Shown: positions 44,012 to 52,664 of the stretch, piece by piece
How the letters are laid out: each line of letters begins with the position of its first letter
Position numbering within the stretch: the first letter of the stretch is position 1
Assembly: GCA_945873095.1 (NCBI GenBank)
Contig: CAMCBU010000003.1
Span: 107,976 to 171,975 of the forward strand
From: Klebsiella pneumoniae
Lineage (GTDB): Bacteria > Pseudomonadota > Gammaproteobacteria > Steroidobacterales > Steroidobacteraceae
Reading direction: 5' to 3'
Length of the DNA stretch: 64,000 bases
Translations under genes and position numbers: made by a program
The notes under the pieces: model-generated
What the model saw: only the letters and a program-made list of their open reading frames with translations
The model's database searches: none
Told to the model about the DNA's origin: nothing

Positions 44012-45276
44012 GGCTCGAGACGATCGATCATCGATTGCGTGATCAAGGTGACGCCGTTGTCGCTGCGTATGAAGCGCCGGGCATCGTATTCCGGGTCTTC
44101 ACCGACCACGAGTTCGGCGGGCACCTGGCAGTCGCGGTCGACGACGACTCGATGCAGTCGAGCGCCGCGACCAATTTTGGCGCCGGGTAGTACGACACCG
44201 AGTTCGACGATGGCGTTGGAGTGGACACGAACCCCCGAGAACAACAGCGAGCGTTCAATGGTGCCTGACACGATGCATCCGCCAGAGACCAGCGACTCGA
44301 TCGCCAGACCGCGACGCTCGTCGGAGTTATGCACGAATTTGGCAGGGGGCAGCTGCGGCTGATACGTCCAGATAGGCCAGCGGTCGTCGTACAAATTCAG
44401 CAGGGGAACCGTCGCCGTTAGATCGATATTGGCGTCCCAATAGGAGTCGAGCGTACCAACGTCGCGCCAATACGGCTCGGCGTCGGTGCTTCGATTGACT
44501 GCGCTACTCTCGAAGCGATGCGCGACCACCCGACCTTCGCTTACCAGTCGGGGAATTAGATCGCGCCCAAAATCGTGGGTCGAAGCCGGATCCATCGCGT
44601 CGCGCTCGAGTTCGTTGAGCAAAAAAGCCGTATCAAAAATATAGATTCCCATCGAGGCAAGTGAGCGATGCGGTGCGTTCGGCAATGTCGGTGGATCATG
44701 CGGCTTCTCGACAAAATCGGTTACTACGTCATCGTCGTTAGCATGGAGAATGCCAAAGCCAGAGGCTTGTTCTTTTGGAACCTCGACACAAGCGACGGTG
44801 CATCCACGCCCGTGCTCGGCGTGATGCGCGAGTGCGATCGCGTAGTTCATCTTATAGATGTGATCGCCGGCCAAAATAATGGTGTAGTCGCAATTGAAGC
44901 TTTTGATGACTTCTTGATTTTGATGAACGGCATCAGCCGTCCCTTGATACCAAACATCGCTACCCATTCTTTGATTAGCCGGCAGCACTTGCACGAATTC
45001 ATTGAGCTCACCACGCAAGAAGCCCCAGGCCATCTGGATGTGCTTGATGAGACTATGACTCGTGTACTGAGTCAGCACCGCGATGCGCCGAACTCCGGAA
45101 TTCACCGAGTTCGATAACGCAAAGTCGATGATTCGGAATTTGCCGCCGAAGTGCACGGCCGGCTTGGAGCGTTTCGCGGTGAGATCGAGCAGACGACTGC
45201 CCCGACCACCGGCGAGTACGATCGCCGCAGCGCGGCGCGGCAGATCGAGACTGGCCACGACATCGTTGCGAATCAC
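44008..45276 (-). CDS. glgC: Glucose-1-phosphate adenylyltransferase GlgC
   Basis: This 422-residue enzyme makes ADP-glucose from ATP and glucose 1-phosphate, the committed step of glycogen synthesis. The N-terminal nucleotidyltransferase loop reads AGGRGSRLLDLTAKRSKPAV, and the middle has GTADAVHQN and ILAGDHIYKMNY. The C-terminus has left-handed beta-helix repeats. The start is GTG at 45276, with GGAGGG (complement of 45284-45289) 7 bases upstream. It is allosterically regulated in known species. Confidence 0.95.
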   Translation of the reverse strand: MIRNDVVASLDLPRRAAAIVLAGGRGSRLLDLTAKRSKPAVHFGGKFRIIDFALSNSVNSGVRRIAVLTQYTSHSLIKHIQMAWGFLRGELNEFVQVLPANQRMGSDVWYQGTADAVHQNQEVIKSFNCDYTIILAGDHIYKMNYAIALAHHAEHGRGCTVACVEVPKEQASGFGILHANDDDVVTDFVEKPHDPPTLPNAPHRSLASMGIYIFDTAFLLNELERDAMDPASTHDFGRDLIPRLVSEGRVVAHRFESSAVNRSTDAEPYWRDVGTLDSYWDANIDLTATVPLLNLYDDRWPIWTYQPQLPPAKFVHNSDERRGLAIESLVSGGCIVSGTIERSLLFSGVRVHSNAIVELGVVLPGAKIGRGARLHRVVVDRDCQVPAELVVGEDPEYDARRFIRSDNGVTLITQSMIDRLEP

Positions 45277-45392
45277 TGGGAAACCCTCCGCCCCATCTTT
45301 CTAGTTGAATTAATCCGTTTTGGAGCGATGCTAGCAGGCCATATCCCGGCGGATTCTTCAACGGGGTTTGTTGCTACGAGGATGACAACACC
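45277..45392. promoter_or_regulatory. Divergent promoter region, glgC / aquaporin-cNMP gene
   Basis: The 116 bases between the divergent starts hold the glgC ribosome binding site (complement of 45284-45289) and an AT-richer stretch (CTAGTTGAATTAATCCG, about 45301-45317) that could contain a promoter for either direction. The plus-strand gene has a GAGGA-type element about a dozen bases before its ATG. I find no strong -35/-10 pair or recognisable operator. Confidence 0.35.
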
Positions 45393-46496
45393 ATGAAGCT
45401 TAATTGGTCTGAGTATCTGAGCGAGTTCTTCGGCACGGCGATCATGATGATGATCGGTATCGGCGCGGTTGTATTCATGTGGTCCGAAGGCAGCATGATG
45501 ACCGAGCTTATCCCTTCTGAGCCGTGGCGCCGACTGGCGACCGGCATCCTGTTCGCAGGTGGCGGTACCGCCGTGGTCTTGTCACCGTTGGGTCAGCGTA
45601 GTGGGGGGCATCTCAACCCGGCGATGACATTCGCTTTTTGGTTGCGCGGGAAGATCAGCCACACCGATGCGGCGATGTATGCGCTCGCGCAGACCTTGGG
45701 AGCTGTGCTGGGCGTGCTGGTTGTCGGCGCTCTCGCTAGTGACGCTGCGGCGACCGTGAATCTCGGCATGACGACACCGGGTGCCGGTTACTCGGCGACC
45801 GTCGCCTTGGCGGCTGAGCTGATCATCACTTTCTCACTGATATTTCTAGTGTTTTGGGCAGTCGATCGGCGCTCGGTTGCGCGCTATACGCCCTATCTCG
45901 CAGGCGTGCTGATTGCGCTCCTGGTGATGATAGAGGCGCCAGTGTCGGGCACTAGTTTGAATCCGGCGCGTAGCCTTGCACCCGCTGCGCTCATGGGTAT
46001 GTTCGATCACTTGTGGTTGTACTTCGTCGGGCCGATGGCGGGCGCGGTGCTTGCGGTCGCGGTGTATCGCGGGGTCGGCGGGGAGAAAGCGGCCACGGGC
46101 TGCGCCAAGCTGCATCACACGGATCAGTACCCGTGTCTATTCGAGGGATGTGGTTATCGACGGATTGCAGCGGGCGCCGTATTGGTCCAAGAGGGGGCGG
46201 AACCGGATCGGGCCTACGTGATTCGCCGCGGTGAGGCTGAGGTCCGAAAAGCACAAAATGACGGGAATTACTCGGTGATCGCGCGGCTAGGCCCGGGCGA
46301 TTGGGTCGGCGAAATGGGCTTGCTGCTCAACCTGCCGCGATCGGCGTCGGTCGTCGCGACGACGGATCTCGAGGTTGAGCCGCTGACGCGAGAGAATTTC
46401 GAGCATCTCATCGGCGCACATCCGGACGAAGCACTGCGACTGATGAAGCAGCTGGCAAGTCGGCTACACCAAGCCGATCAGCGACACACGCTGTGA
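45393..46496 (+). CDS. Aquaporin/MIP channel fused to a cyclic-nucleotide-binding domain
   Basis: The 367-residue protein combines two domains. Residues 1-228 form a six-helix MIP channel with both half-helix motifs, GGHLNPAMT (NPA 75-77) and GTSLNPARS (NPA 190-192). Residues 250-367 form a cNMP-binding domain with VLVQEGAEPDRAYVIRRGEAEV and a phosphate cassette GEMGLLLNLPRSASV. Between them a linker CAKLHHTDQYPCLFEGC has three Cys and two His, which could bind a metal. Water or small neutral solutes such as glycerol are likely cargo. Cytoplasmic cNMP binding could gate or sort the channel. This fusion is unusual; both domains are clear. Confidence 0.9.
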   Translation: MKLNWSEYLSEFFGTAIMMMIGIGAVVFMWSEGSMMTELIPSEPWRRLATGILFAGGGTAVVLSPLGQRSGGHLNPAMTFAFWLRGKISHTDAAMYALAQTLGAVLGVLVVGALASDAAATVNLGMTTPGAGYSATVALAAELIITFSLIFLVFWAVDRRSVARYTPYLAGVLIALLVMIEAPVSGTSLNPARSLAPAALMGMFDHLWLYFVGPMAGAVLAVAVYRGVGGEKAATGCAKLHHTDQYPCLFEGCGYRRIAAGAVLVQEGAEPDRAYVIRRGEAEVRKAQNDGNYSVIARLGPGDWVGEMGLLLNLPRSASVVATTDLEVEPLTRENFEHLIGAHPDEALRLMKQLASRLHQADQRHTL

Positions 46497-46691
46497 CGGT
46501 AAGACTCGGTCTAATAACGGCCGTATTTCACCGTGGTCACCCAAATTTCACATTACCCCGCTTGTTTTCACTTCGGAAATTATCCATTCTGGATGAATAG
46601 TCGCGGGGTTGTGTTGGCCCCGCGGTAACAACAACAACGACGAATGCCCAGCCGACACAAGCTGGTGCGACGTTCTGATGGGGGGGTTGAA
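46497..46691. other. Intergenic region upstream of the GH63 gene
   Basis: At 195 bases this is the longest non-coding stretch of the window. It is AT-richer than its neighbours around 46536-46600 and probably holds the promoter of the glucosidase gene. A short inverted repeat ATCCA-TTC-TGGAT lies at 46582-46594 and a GC-rich hairpin at 46602-46624. A G-run at 46680-46686 serves as the ribosome binding site of the ATG at 46692. No gene is seen. Confidence 0.5.
46602..46624 (+). promoter_or_regulatory. GC-rich hairpin in the leader of the GH63 gene
   Basis: CGCGGGG (46602-46608) pairs perfectly with CCCCGCG (46618-46624) around a 9-base loop. It lies 106 bases after the aquaporin stop and 68 bases before the glucosidase ATG. 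No T-run follows, so it is a poor intrinsic terminator; it may be a leader structure or a weak or Rho-independent-like pause element. Confidence 0.45.
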
Positions 46692-49367
46692 ATGGGTAAA
46701 GCCAAGCAGACAGCCGAGCATGAGCGGCTGTCCGAAGCCCGTGGTGGTTCGCCGTGGTATCGCTGGGGTCCCTATTTGAGCGAGCGCTCTTGGGGCACGG
46801 TGCGAGAGGATTACAGCGCGAACGGCTCGGCCTGGAACAACTTGACCCACGACATGTCGCGCAGCAAGGCGTATCGCTGGGGTGAAGACGGCCTTGCCGG
46901 CGTCTCCGATCAGTATCAGTTGCTGTGTTTTTCTTTGGCTCTGTGGAACGGCCGCGATCCGATCTTGAAGGAGCGCCCGTTTGGTTTGATCCCAGCTGAG
47001 GGCAACCACGGCGAGGACCTCAAAGAATACTACTTCTACATCGATAGCACTCCGACGCACAGCTACATGAAGTACCTGTACAAGTACCCGCAAGCGGAGT
47101 ACCCGTACGAGTGGTTGGTGCGAGAGAACGCGAGTCGGCACGGCCGCGGCCCGGAGTTCGAACTGCTCGACACCGGAACCTTCGACGAAGATCGTTATTT
47201 CGACGTGTTTGTCGAGTATGCGAAAGAAGGTCCAGAGGATTTGTGTGTGCGTGTCGAAGTCTGCAATCGCGGACCAGACGATTCGGAAATCCACCTGATT
47301 CCGCAGCTGTGGTTCCGTAACATTTGGGGCTGGGGTGCGAACAAGAAGCGTCCGCCCAACATCAAACTCGGCGCCAAGCGCGGCAAGCAAGTTCGCCTCG
47401 TCGCCGACGACAGTGAGGCCGATGGCCTGACCAATCTGCCGTTCAAATATCAGCTCGGTAAGCGCTATCTGTCAGCCGAGGCTGACGGCGAGGCGCTGTT
47501 CACCGACAACGAATCGAACGTCGAGCGTTTGTATGGCGTCCTGCCCGAGAACGGTCGGCGTTTCTACAAGGATGCGTTTCATCGTCACATCGTTCACGGT
47601 GAAACCGCAGCCACTAACCAAGATCACGAAGGCACGAAAGCGGGTGTTCATTATCGCCGCGTCGTTCCGGCGCGCGGTTCGGTGGTGTTCCACTTCCGTT
47701 TGTCCGATGACGGCAATGCGGCACTGAGCGATGTCGATTCGGTGATCACGCGCGCGCGACGCGAGGCGGACGAGTTCTATCAGACGATCCACCCGAAGGG
47801 CGCGACCGAGGACGAGTGCCGCATTCAGCGACAGGCTTTTGCCGGCATGATGTGGTCGAAACAGAACTACATCTTCGACGTCGAGCAATGGTTGAAGGGT
47901 GATAACCCCAATTTGCCGCCGCCGGAGTCGCGTAATCACATTCGAAATCAGCACTGGCGCCATCTGAATTCGATGCGCGTGCTGTCGATGCCGGACAAAT
48001 GGGAATACCCGTGGTTTGCCGCGTGGGATCTCGCGTTCCACACCGTTGCGATTGCCATCATCGATCCGGACTTCGCCAAACAGCAGCTGTGGCTGATGCT
48101 GTTCGAGCAGTTCCAACATCCGAACGGACAGATCCCGGCTTACGAGTGGGAATTTTCCGACCTGAATCCGCCGGTGCATCCGTGGGCCGTATGGCGGGTC
48201 TACAACATGGATCGTGTTCGATCCGGCACGGCGGATCGCGCCTTCCTCGAGCGCTGCTTCCACAAGTTGCTGATCAACTTTGCTTGGTGGATCAACAAAG
48301 TCGACAGTCGCGGCAACAACGTCTTCGAGGGTGGATTCCTCGGGCTCGATAACATCACGCTGTTCGATCGTTCCGAGAAGTTGCCCGGTGGTGCGGTATT
48401 GGAGCAGTCCGATGCGACCGGCTGGATGGGCTTGTTCTGCCTCAACATGATGCGTATCGCGCTCGAGCTCGCAAAAGAGAACAAGACGTACGAGAGTCTC
48501 GCGACGAAATTCTTCCAGCACTATGTCTACATCGGTGCGGCGATGAAGCGCCAGGGTGGGCGTGACCACGATCTGTGGGATGACACCGATGGCTTCTTCT
48601 ACGACGTACTGCGTTATCCGGATGGTCACTACGAAAAGATCCGCGTTCGCTCGATGGTCGGACTCATCCCGATGTATGCCGTCGAGCGTCTCGAAACGGA
48701 TTGGCTGAAACAGTTCCCCGAGTTCAGCTCGAATCTGAACTGGTTCATGAACAACCGCTCTGAACTTGTCGGGCGCTGTATTTCACGGATTGCCAATCCG
48801 GAAGGTGAGACGTTGGCGATGACCATCGTCGATCGTCAGCAACTGGAGCGCATGCTGCAGTGGCTGTGCGATCCCGAAGAGTTCATGTCCGATTACGGTT
48901 TGCGCAGTCTCTCGCGCGCGCACCTCGCGCATCCGTTCCGCTTGGGCGGCAACGAGGTGGGTTACGAGCCCGGCGAGGCCGATTGCAAGATCAAGGGCGG
49001 CAACTCGAACTGGCGCGGACCGATTTGGTTCCCGACCGCGTTCCTCATGATCGAGTCGCTGCGCAAGCTCGCCAAGGCGCACGGCAACGATCTGACGATC
49101 ACCGATCGCTACGGCAAGACTTGGACGATCGACGATATCGCCCGCACCCATGCCAATCGGTTGATTGCCGTGTTTGCACGCGATGCCAATGGTCGTCGCC
49201 CCGAGTACGGCAATATCGAGAAGTTCCAGTCGGATCCGCACTGGCGCGACTACCTCACTTTCCACGAGTACTTCCACGGCGATACGGGTGTCGGTCTCGG
49301 TGCATCCCACCAAACGGGTTGGACCGGTCTTGTCGCTTCGTTGATCGACGAATGGCGTTCCCACTGA
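46692..49367 (+). CDS. GH63-type glucosidase (MGH1-like)
   Basis: The 891-residue cytoplasmic protein starts at the ATG at 46692, 5-6 bases after a run of seven G; upstream codons lack similarity. It matches the bacterial GH63/MGH1-like family: [21 protein letters not shown] near the start, a beta-sandwich N-terminal part, and an (alpha/alpha)6 barrel with [28 protein letters not shown], and [16 protein letters not shown]. Family members hydrolyse alpha-glucosides such as mannosylglycerate/glucosylglycerate or glucosylglycerol-type compatible solutes, or trim oligosaccharides. Neighbouring glycogen genes and an SDR related to glucose dehydrogenase fit alpha-glucan or glucoside use. The exact substrate is unknown. 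Confidence 0.88.
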   Translation: MGKAKQTAEHERLSEARGGSPWYRWGPYLSERSWGTVREDYSANGSAWNNLTHDMSRSKAYRWGEDGLAGVSDQYQLLCFSLALWNGRDPILKERPFGLIPAEGNHGEDLKEYYFYIDSTPTHSYMKYLYKYPQAEYPYEWLVRENASRHGRGPEFELLDTGTFDEDRYFDVFVEYAKEGPEDLCVRVEVCNRGPDDSEIHLIPQLWFRNIWGWGANKKRPPNIKLGAKRGKQVRLVADDSEADGLTNLPFKYQLGKRYLSAEADGEALFTDNESNVERLYGVLPENGRRFYKDAFHRHIVHGETAATNQDHEGTKAGVHYRRVVPARGSVVFHFRLSDDGNAALSDVDSVITRARREADEFYQTIHPKGATEDECRIQRQAFAGMMWSKQNYIFDVEQWLKGDNPNLPPPESRNHIRNQHWRHLNSMRVLSMPDKWEYPWFAAWDLAFHTVAIAIIDPDFAKQQLWLMLFEQFQHPNGQIPAYEWEFSDLNPPVHPWAVWRVYNMDRVRSGTADRAFLERCFHKLLINFAWWINKVDSRGNNVFEGGFLGLDNITLFDRSEKLPGGAVLEQSDATGWMGLFCLNMMRIALELAKENKTYESLATKFFQHYVYIGAAMKRQGGRDHDLWDDTDGFFYDVLRYPDGHYEKIRVRSMVGLIPMYAVERLETDWLKQFPEFSSNLNWFMNNRSELVGRCISRIANPEGETLAMTIVDRQQLERMLQWLCDPEEFMSDYGLRSLSRAHLAHPFRLGGNEVGYEPGEADCKIKGGNSNWRGPIWFPTAFLMIESLRKLAKAHGNDLTITDRYGKTWTIDDIARTHANRLIAVFARDANGRRPEYGNIEKFQSDPHWRDYLTFHEYFHGDTGVGLGASHQTGWTGLVASLIDEWRSH

Positions 49368-49397
49368 TTTAGCTGCTCAAACTGCAGGAGTCATTTC

Positions 49398-50204
49398 ATG
49401 TCTTACCAACCTTTGAAAGGTCAGAAAGCGATCGTCACGGGCGCGAGTTCCGGTATCGGAGCCGGAGTTGCGATGGCGCTCGGTCAGGCCGGTGCCGATG
49501 TCGTCGTGAACTACGCCGGCAATGCGGCGGGGACGATTCCGGTCATCGCCGCGATCGAAGCGGCCGGCGGTCGTGCCATCGCAGTGCAGGCTGACGTCTC
49601 CGACGAGGCGCAGGTCGAAGCCATGTTCGACAAGATGATGGCCGAATTCGGCGGTGTCGATATCCTCGTCAACAACGCGGGTCTGCAGCAGGACGCTGCG
49701 TTCCACGAGATGACACTCGCGCAGTGGAACAGGGTCATGAATGTCAACCTGACCGGTATGTTCCTTTGTAGCCGTCGCGCCGTGCGCGAAATGATGAAGC
49801 GCGGCGTTCAGCCGGGCGGATCACCGGCTGCCGGCAAGATCATCTGCATGTCTTCGGTGCACGAAGTCATTCCTTGGGCGGGTCACGTGAACTATGCCGC
49901 TTCGAAGGGCGGCGTGAAGTTGTTCATGCAGAGTCTGTCGCAAGAAGTGGCTCCGCTGAAGATTCGCGTGAACTCGATCGGCCCCGGTGCGATCGCTACG
50001 CCAATCAATCGTCCGGCATGGGAAACACCTGAAGCTCTTGAGAAGTTGCTCGAGTTGATTCCATACGGTCGTGTTGGTCAGCCAGCGGATATCGGCAAGG
50101 CTGCGGTCTGGTTGGCTTCCGATGATTCCGATTACGTCAACGGCCAGACGATTTTCGTCTGCGGCGGCATGACGCTGTATCCGGAGTTTGCAGACGGCGG
50201 TTGA
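49398..50204 (+). CDS. SDR family oxidoreductase, glucose 1-dehydrogenase-like
   Basis: The 268-residue cytoplasmic dehydrogenase has the classical SDR motifs: cofactor loop TGASSGIG, NNAG, catalytic Ser in CMSSVHE and Tyr/Lys in YAASKGG. The overall sequence is closest in pattern to Bacillus-type glucose 1-dehydrogenases (LKGQKAIVTG start, PINRPAWETPE). It would oxidise glucose to gluconolactone with NAD(P)+. AGGAG (49386-49390) sits 7 bases before the ATG. It follows the glucosidase by 30 bases, consistent with glucosidase releasing its substrate, and precedes the redox operon by 1 base, so one transcript may span all. Confidence 0.87.
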   Translation: MSYQPLKGQKAIVTGASSGIGAGVAMALGQAGADVVVNYAGNAAGTIPVIAAIEAAGGRAIAVQADVSDEAQVEAMFDKMMAEFGGVDILVNNAGLQQDAAFHEMTLAQWNRVMNVNLTGMFLCSRRAVREMMKRGVQPGGSPAAGKIICMSSVHEVIPWAGHVNYAASKGGVKLFMQSLSQEVAPLKIRVNSIGPGAIATPINRPAWETPEALEKLLELIPYGRVGQPADIGKAAVWLASDDSDYVNGQTIFVCGGMTLYPEFADGG

Positions 50205-50205
50205 G

Positions 50206-52662
50206 ATGACGACGAAGGTCGCAATTGCGGTAGTAGGGTCTGGGCCGGGCGGGCTGAGTGCAGCCGCCCGTGCGGCTGAGGTTGGCGTATCGCATGTGCT
50301 GCTCGAGCAAACGACAGCACATTCGAACACGATCCAGAAGTACCAGAAGGGCAAGCACGTCATGGCTGAGCCCAATATTCTCCCGCTGCGCAGTCCGATG
50401 CGCTTCGAAGCGGGGACCCGCGAAAAGATCCTCGGCGAATGGGCCGAGGGTCTCACCGAGCACAAGGTCGATATTCGTTACGGTGCCGAAGTCGTCGGCA
50501 TCAGTGGCGCCAAGGGCGACTTCCATCTCAAGTTGCAGGACGGCAGTGAAGTGCTTGCCGAGAACGTCATTCTCGGAATCGGGCTGCAGGGCAATCCGCG
50601 TCGTTTGGGCGTTCCCGGTGATGGGTTGCCTTGCGTGCAGTACACGCTCGACGATCCCGACGAATACAAGGGCGAGACGATCATCGTGGTCGGTGCTGGT
50701 GATGCGGCCATCGAGAACGCCGTCGCACTCTCGAAGCAAAACACGGTGTATCTCGTCAACCGATCGGGCGAGTTCTCACGCTGCAAAGACGGCAACCTCG
50801 CACTGATTTTGAAGACCGTCGAGGCTGGCAAGGTCATCTGCCTGTATTCGACGCAGTGCGCTTCGCTGAGCGAAACGCCCGGTGGTGAAAAGCCCTATCT
50901 GTTGTCTTTGAACACGTCGACCGGCGAGATGCAGTTGCCTTGCGATCGCATCATTGCGCGCCTTGGTGCAACGCCGCCGCGCAAGTTCGTCGAATCCTGT
51001 GGGATCAAGTTCCCCTCCAATGATCCTTCGTCACTTCCGGTTCTCTCGACATCGTACGAGTCGAATGTGCCGGGGCTCTACGTGATCGGCGCCTTGGGTG
51101 GATATCCGCTGATCAAGCAGGCGATGAACCAAGGCTACGAAGTGGTCGAATTCATTCGTGGCAAGCCGGTCGCGCCTGCGGACGAACCGCTGCTGGCAGC
51201 AAAATTTGCCGGAATTCCCGGCCATCGCTCGGTGTCGGATACCTTGCAAGCGATGCAACAGCGCATCCCCTTGTTTACCGAGGTGAATCCGCTGATGTTC
51301 CGCGAGTTGTTGCTCGGCAGCACGATTCACGTGCTCAAGCCGGGCGACATCGTCTTTAAGCGAAACGACTACACCAATTCTTTCTACACCATTTTCAATG
51401 GCGGTGTAGAGATCCAGATCGACGATAACAATCCTGCCAAACGTATTCCCTTGTTGCCGGGCCAGTTCTTTGGCGAGATGGGATTGTTGTCCGGACGTCG
51501 GCGCACGGCAACGGTGCTTGCCGGCAAAGATTGCGTCCTGATCGAAACGCCGCGCCGAGATGTCTTGAAACTGTTGAGCTCGGTCGACGCAGCACGTGCG
51601 GTGATCGATCAGACCTTCATCGTACGTGCGATCCAGAGTGGATTCGCGCCGCAGGCCAAGACGGCGGACTTGCTGCCGATCGCAGCCAAGTCGAAGATGA
51701 ATCGTTACAAGCCCGGACAAGTGCTGTTCAGCGAAGGCGATGAGGCCGATGCCCTGCACCTCGTTCGCAGCGGCTCGCTGGCAGTGCTGCGAGCCGTTGG
51801 TGGCCGCGAGATCGTCACCTCCTACGTCGCAGCCGGCAACTACGTCGGCGAGATGGGGCTGATGGGCAATACCCGTCGCAGCGCAACGGTCCGCGCCACC
51901 GTGGCAACCGAGACGATCAGCCTCGATGCGCAGACTTTCGCAGAGCTCCTGAAGCAGAATGCGGCCCTCAGATCCGAACTCGAAGAGACCGTCCGGCAAC
52001 GCATCGCCAGCAACACGCGTTTGCAGGGGCAAGATAACGCGGGCGCATTGATTTCGTTTTTGCTCAAGCAGGGGCTCGGCGAAGCGACCGACGTGCTGCT
52101 GATCGACGAGACGCTGTGCGTCGGTTGCGACAATTGCGAGCGTGCCTGTGCGGCGACTCATGGCGGCACTTCACGTCTTGATCGTGCCGCTGGGCCCACC
52201 TTCGCGAACGTCCACGTTCCGACATCCTGTCGGCACTGCGAAGACCCGCACTGCATGAAGGACTGCCCGCCGGATGCGATTCGGCGCTCACCGAACGGCG
52301 AAGTGTTCGTGGGCGACAACTGCATCGGTTGCGGTAACTGCGAGCGTAATTGTCCTTACGGCGTCATCCAATTGGCCGGTCCGCCACCGGAGCAGCCCTC
52401 GTTGGCTTCGTGGCTGATGTTCGGCAGCAAGCAGGAGAATGTCTTTGGCGAAGTGCAGGGCCTTGGACGCAAACATCACCACCATCACCACGATGCTGGA
52501 CATGGCGCCCCGAAGGCGGTGAAGAAAGCGGTCAAGTGCGATATGTGCAAGGGTCAGGATGGTGGCCCTGCCTGCGTGCGCGCCTGCCCGACAGGCGCTG
52601 CGCTGCGCGTTAGCCCGGAAGAGTTCGTGGCGTTCGTGCAGCAAGAAGCGTCGAGGTTCTGA
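50206..52662 (+). CDS. FAD oxidoreductase fused to two cNMP-binding domains and a four-cluster ferredoxin
   Basis: The 818-residue cytoplasmic protein has four parts. Residues 1-330 form a thioredoxin-reductase/YpdA-like FAD and NAD(P) unit (VVGSGPGGLSAA, VVGAGDAAIENA) without the TrxR CxxC. Two cNMP-binding domains follow (about 355-475 and 480-610), both with phosphate cassettes (FGEMGLLSGRRRTATV, VGEMGLMGNTRRSATV). Residues 636-793 bind four [4Fe-4S] clusters through 16 Cys (CVGCDNCERAC, CRHCEDPHCMKDC, CIGCGNCERNC, Cx2Cx8Cx3C). A run of six His lies between them. It probably moves electrons from NAD(P)H into the downstream membrane cytochrome, under cyclic-nucleotide control. Membrane docking is inferred. 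Confidence 0.93.
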   Translation: MTTKVAIAVVGSGPGGLSAAARAAEVGVSHVLLEQTTAHSNTIQKYQKGKHVMAEPNILPLRSPMRFEAGTREKILGEWAEGLTEHKVDIRYGAEVVGISGAKGDFHLKLQDGSEVLAENVILGIGLQGNPRRLGVPGDGLPCVQYTLDDPDEYKGETIIVVGAGDAAIENAVALSKQNTVYLVNRSGEFSRCKDGNLALILKTVEAGKVICLYSTQCASLSETPGGEKPYLLSLNTSTGEMQLPCDRIIARLGATPPRKFVESCGIKFPSNDPSSLPVLSTSYESNVPGLYVIGALGGYPLIKQAMNQGYEVVEFIRGKPVAPADEPLLAAKFAGIPGHRSVSDTLQAMQQRIPLFTEVNPLMFRELLLGSTIHVLKPGDIVFKRNDYTNSFYTIFNGGVEIQIDDNNPAKRIPLLPGQFFGEMGLLSGRRRTATVLAGKDCVLIETPRRDVLKLLSSVDAARAVIDQTFIVRAIQSGFAPQAKTADLLPIAAKSKMNRYKPGQVLFSEGDEADALHLVRSGSLAVLRAVGGREIVTSYVAAGNYVGEMGLMGNTRRSATVRATVATETISLDAQTFAELLKQNAALRSELEETVRQRIASNTRLQGQDNAGALISFLLKQGLGEATDVLLIDETLCVGCDNCERACAATHGGTSRLDRAAGPTFANVHVPTSCRHCEDPHCMKDCPPDAIRRSPNGEVFVGDNCIGCGNCERNCPYGVIQLAGPPPEQPSLASWLMFGSKQENVFGEVQGLGRKHHHHHHDAGHGAPKAVKKAVKCDMCKGQDGGPACVRACPTGAALRVSPEEFVAFVQQEASRF

Positions 52663-52664
52663 TC

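Noticed and set aside
46602..46624. Intrinsic transcription terminator of the aquaporin gene
   Set aside because: The stem is strong but no T-run follows; the sequence after it is GTAACAACAACAACG.
47472..48629. Long antisense open frame over the GH63 gene
   Set aside because: No recognisable domain; the sense frame carries conserved GH63 motifs through the same region.
51031..52161. Long antisense open frame over the flavo-ferredoxin gene
   Set aside because: Sense frame contains two intact cNMP domains and Fe-S motifs here; the antisense product has Arg/Gln/His-rich shadow composition.
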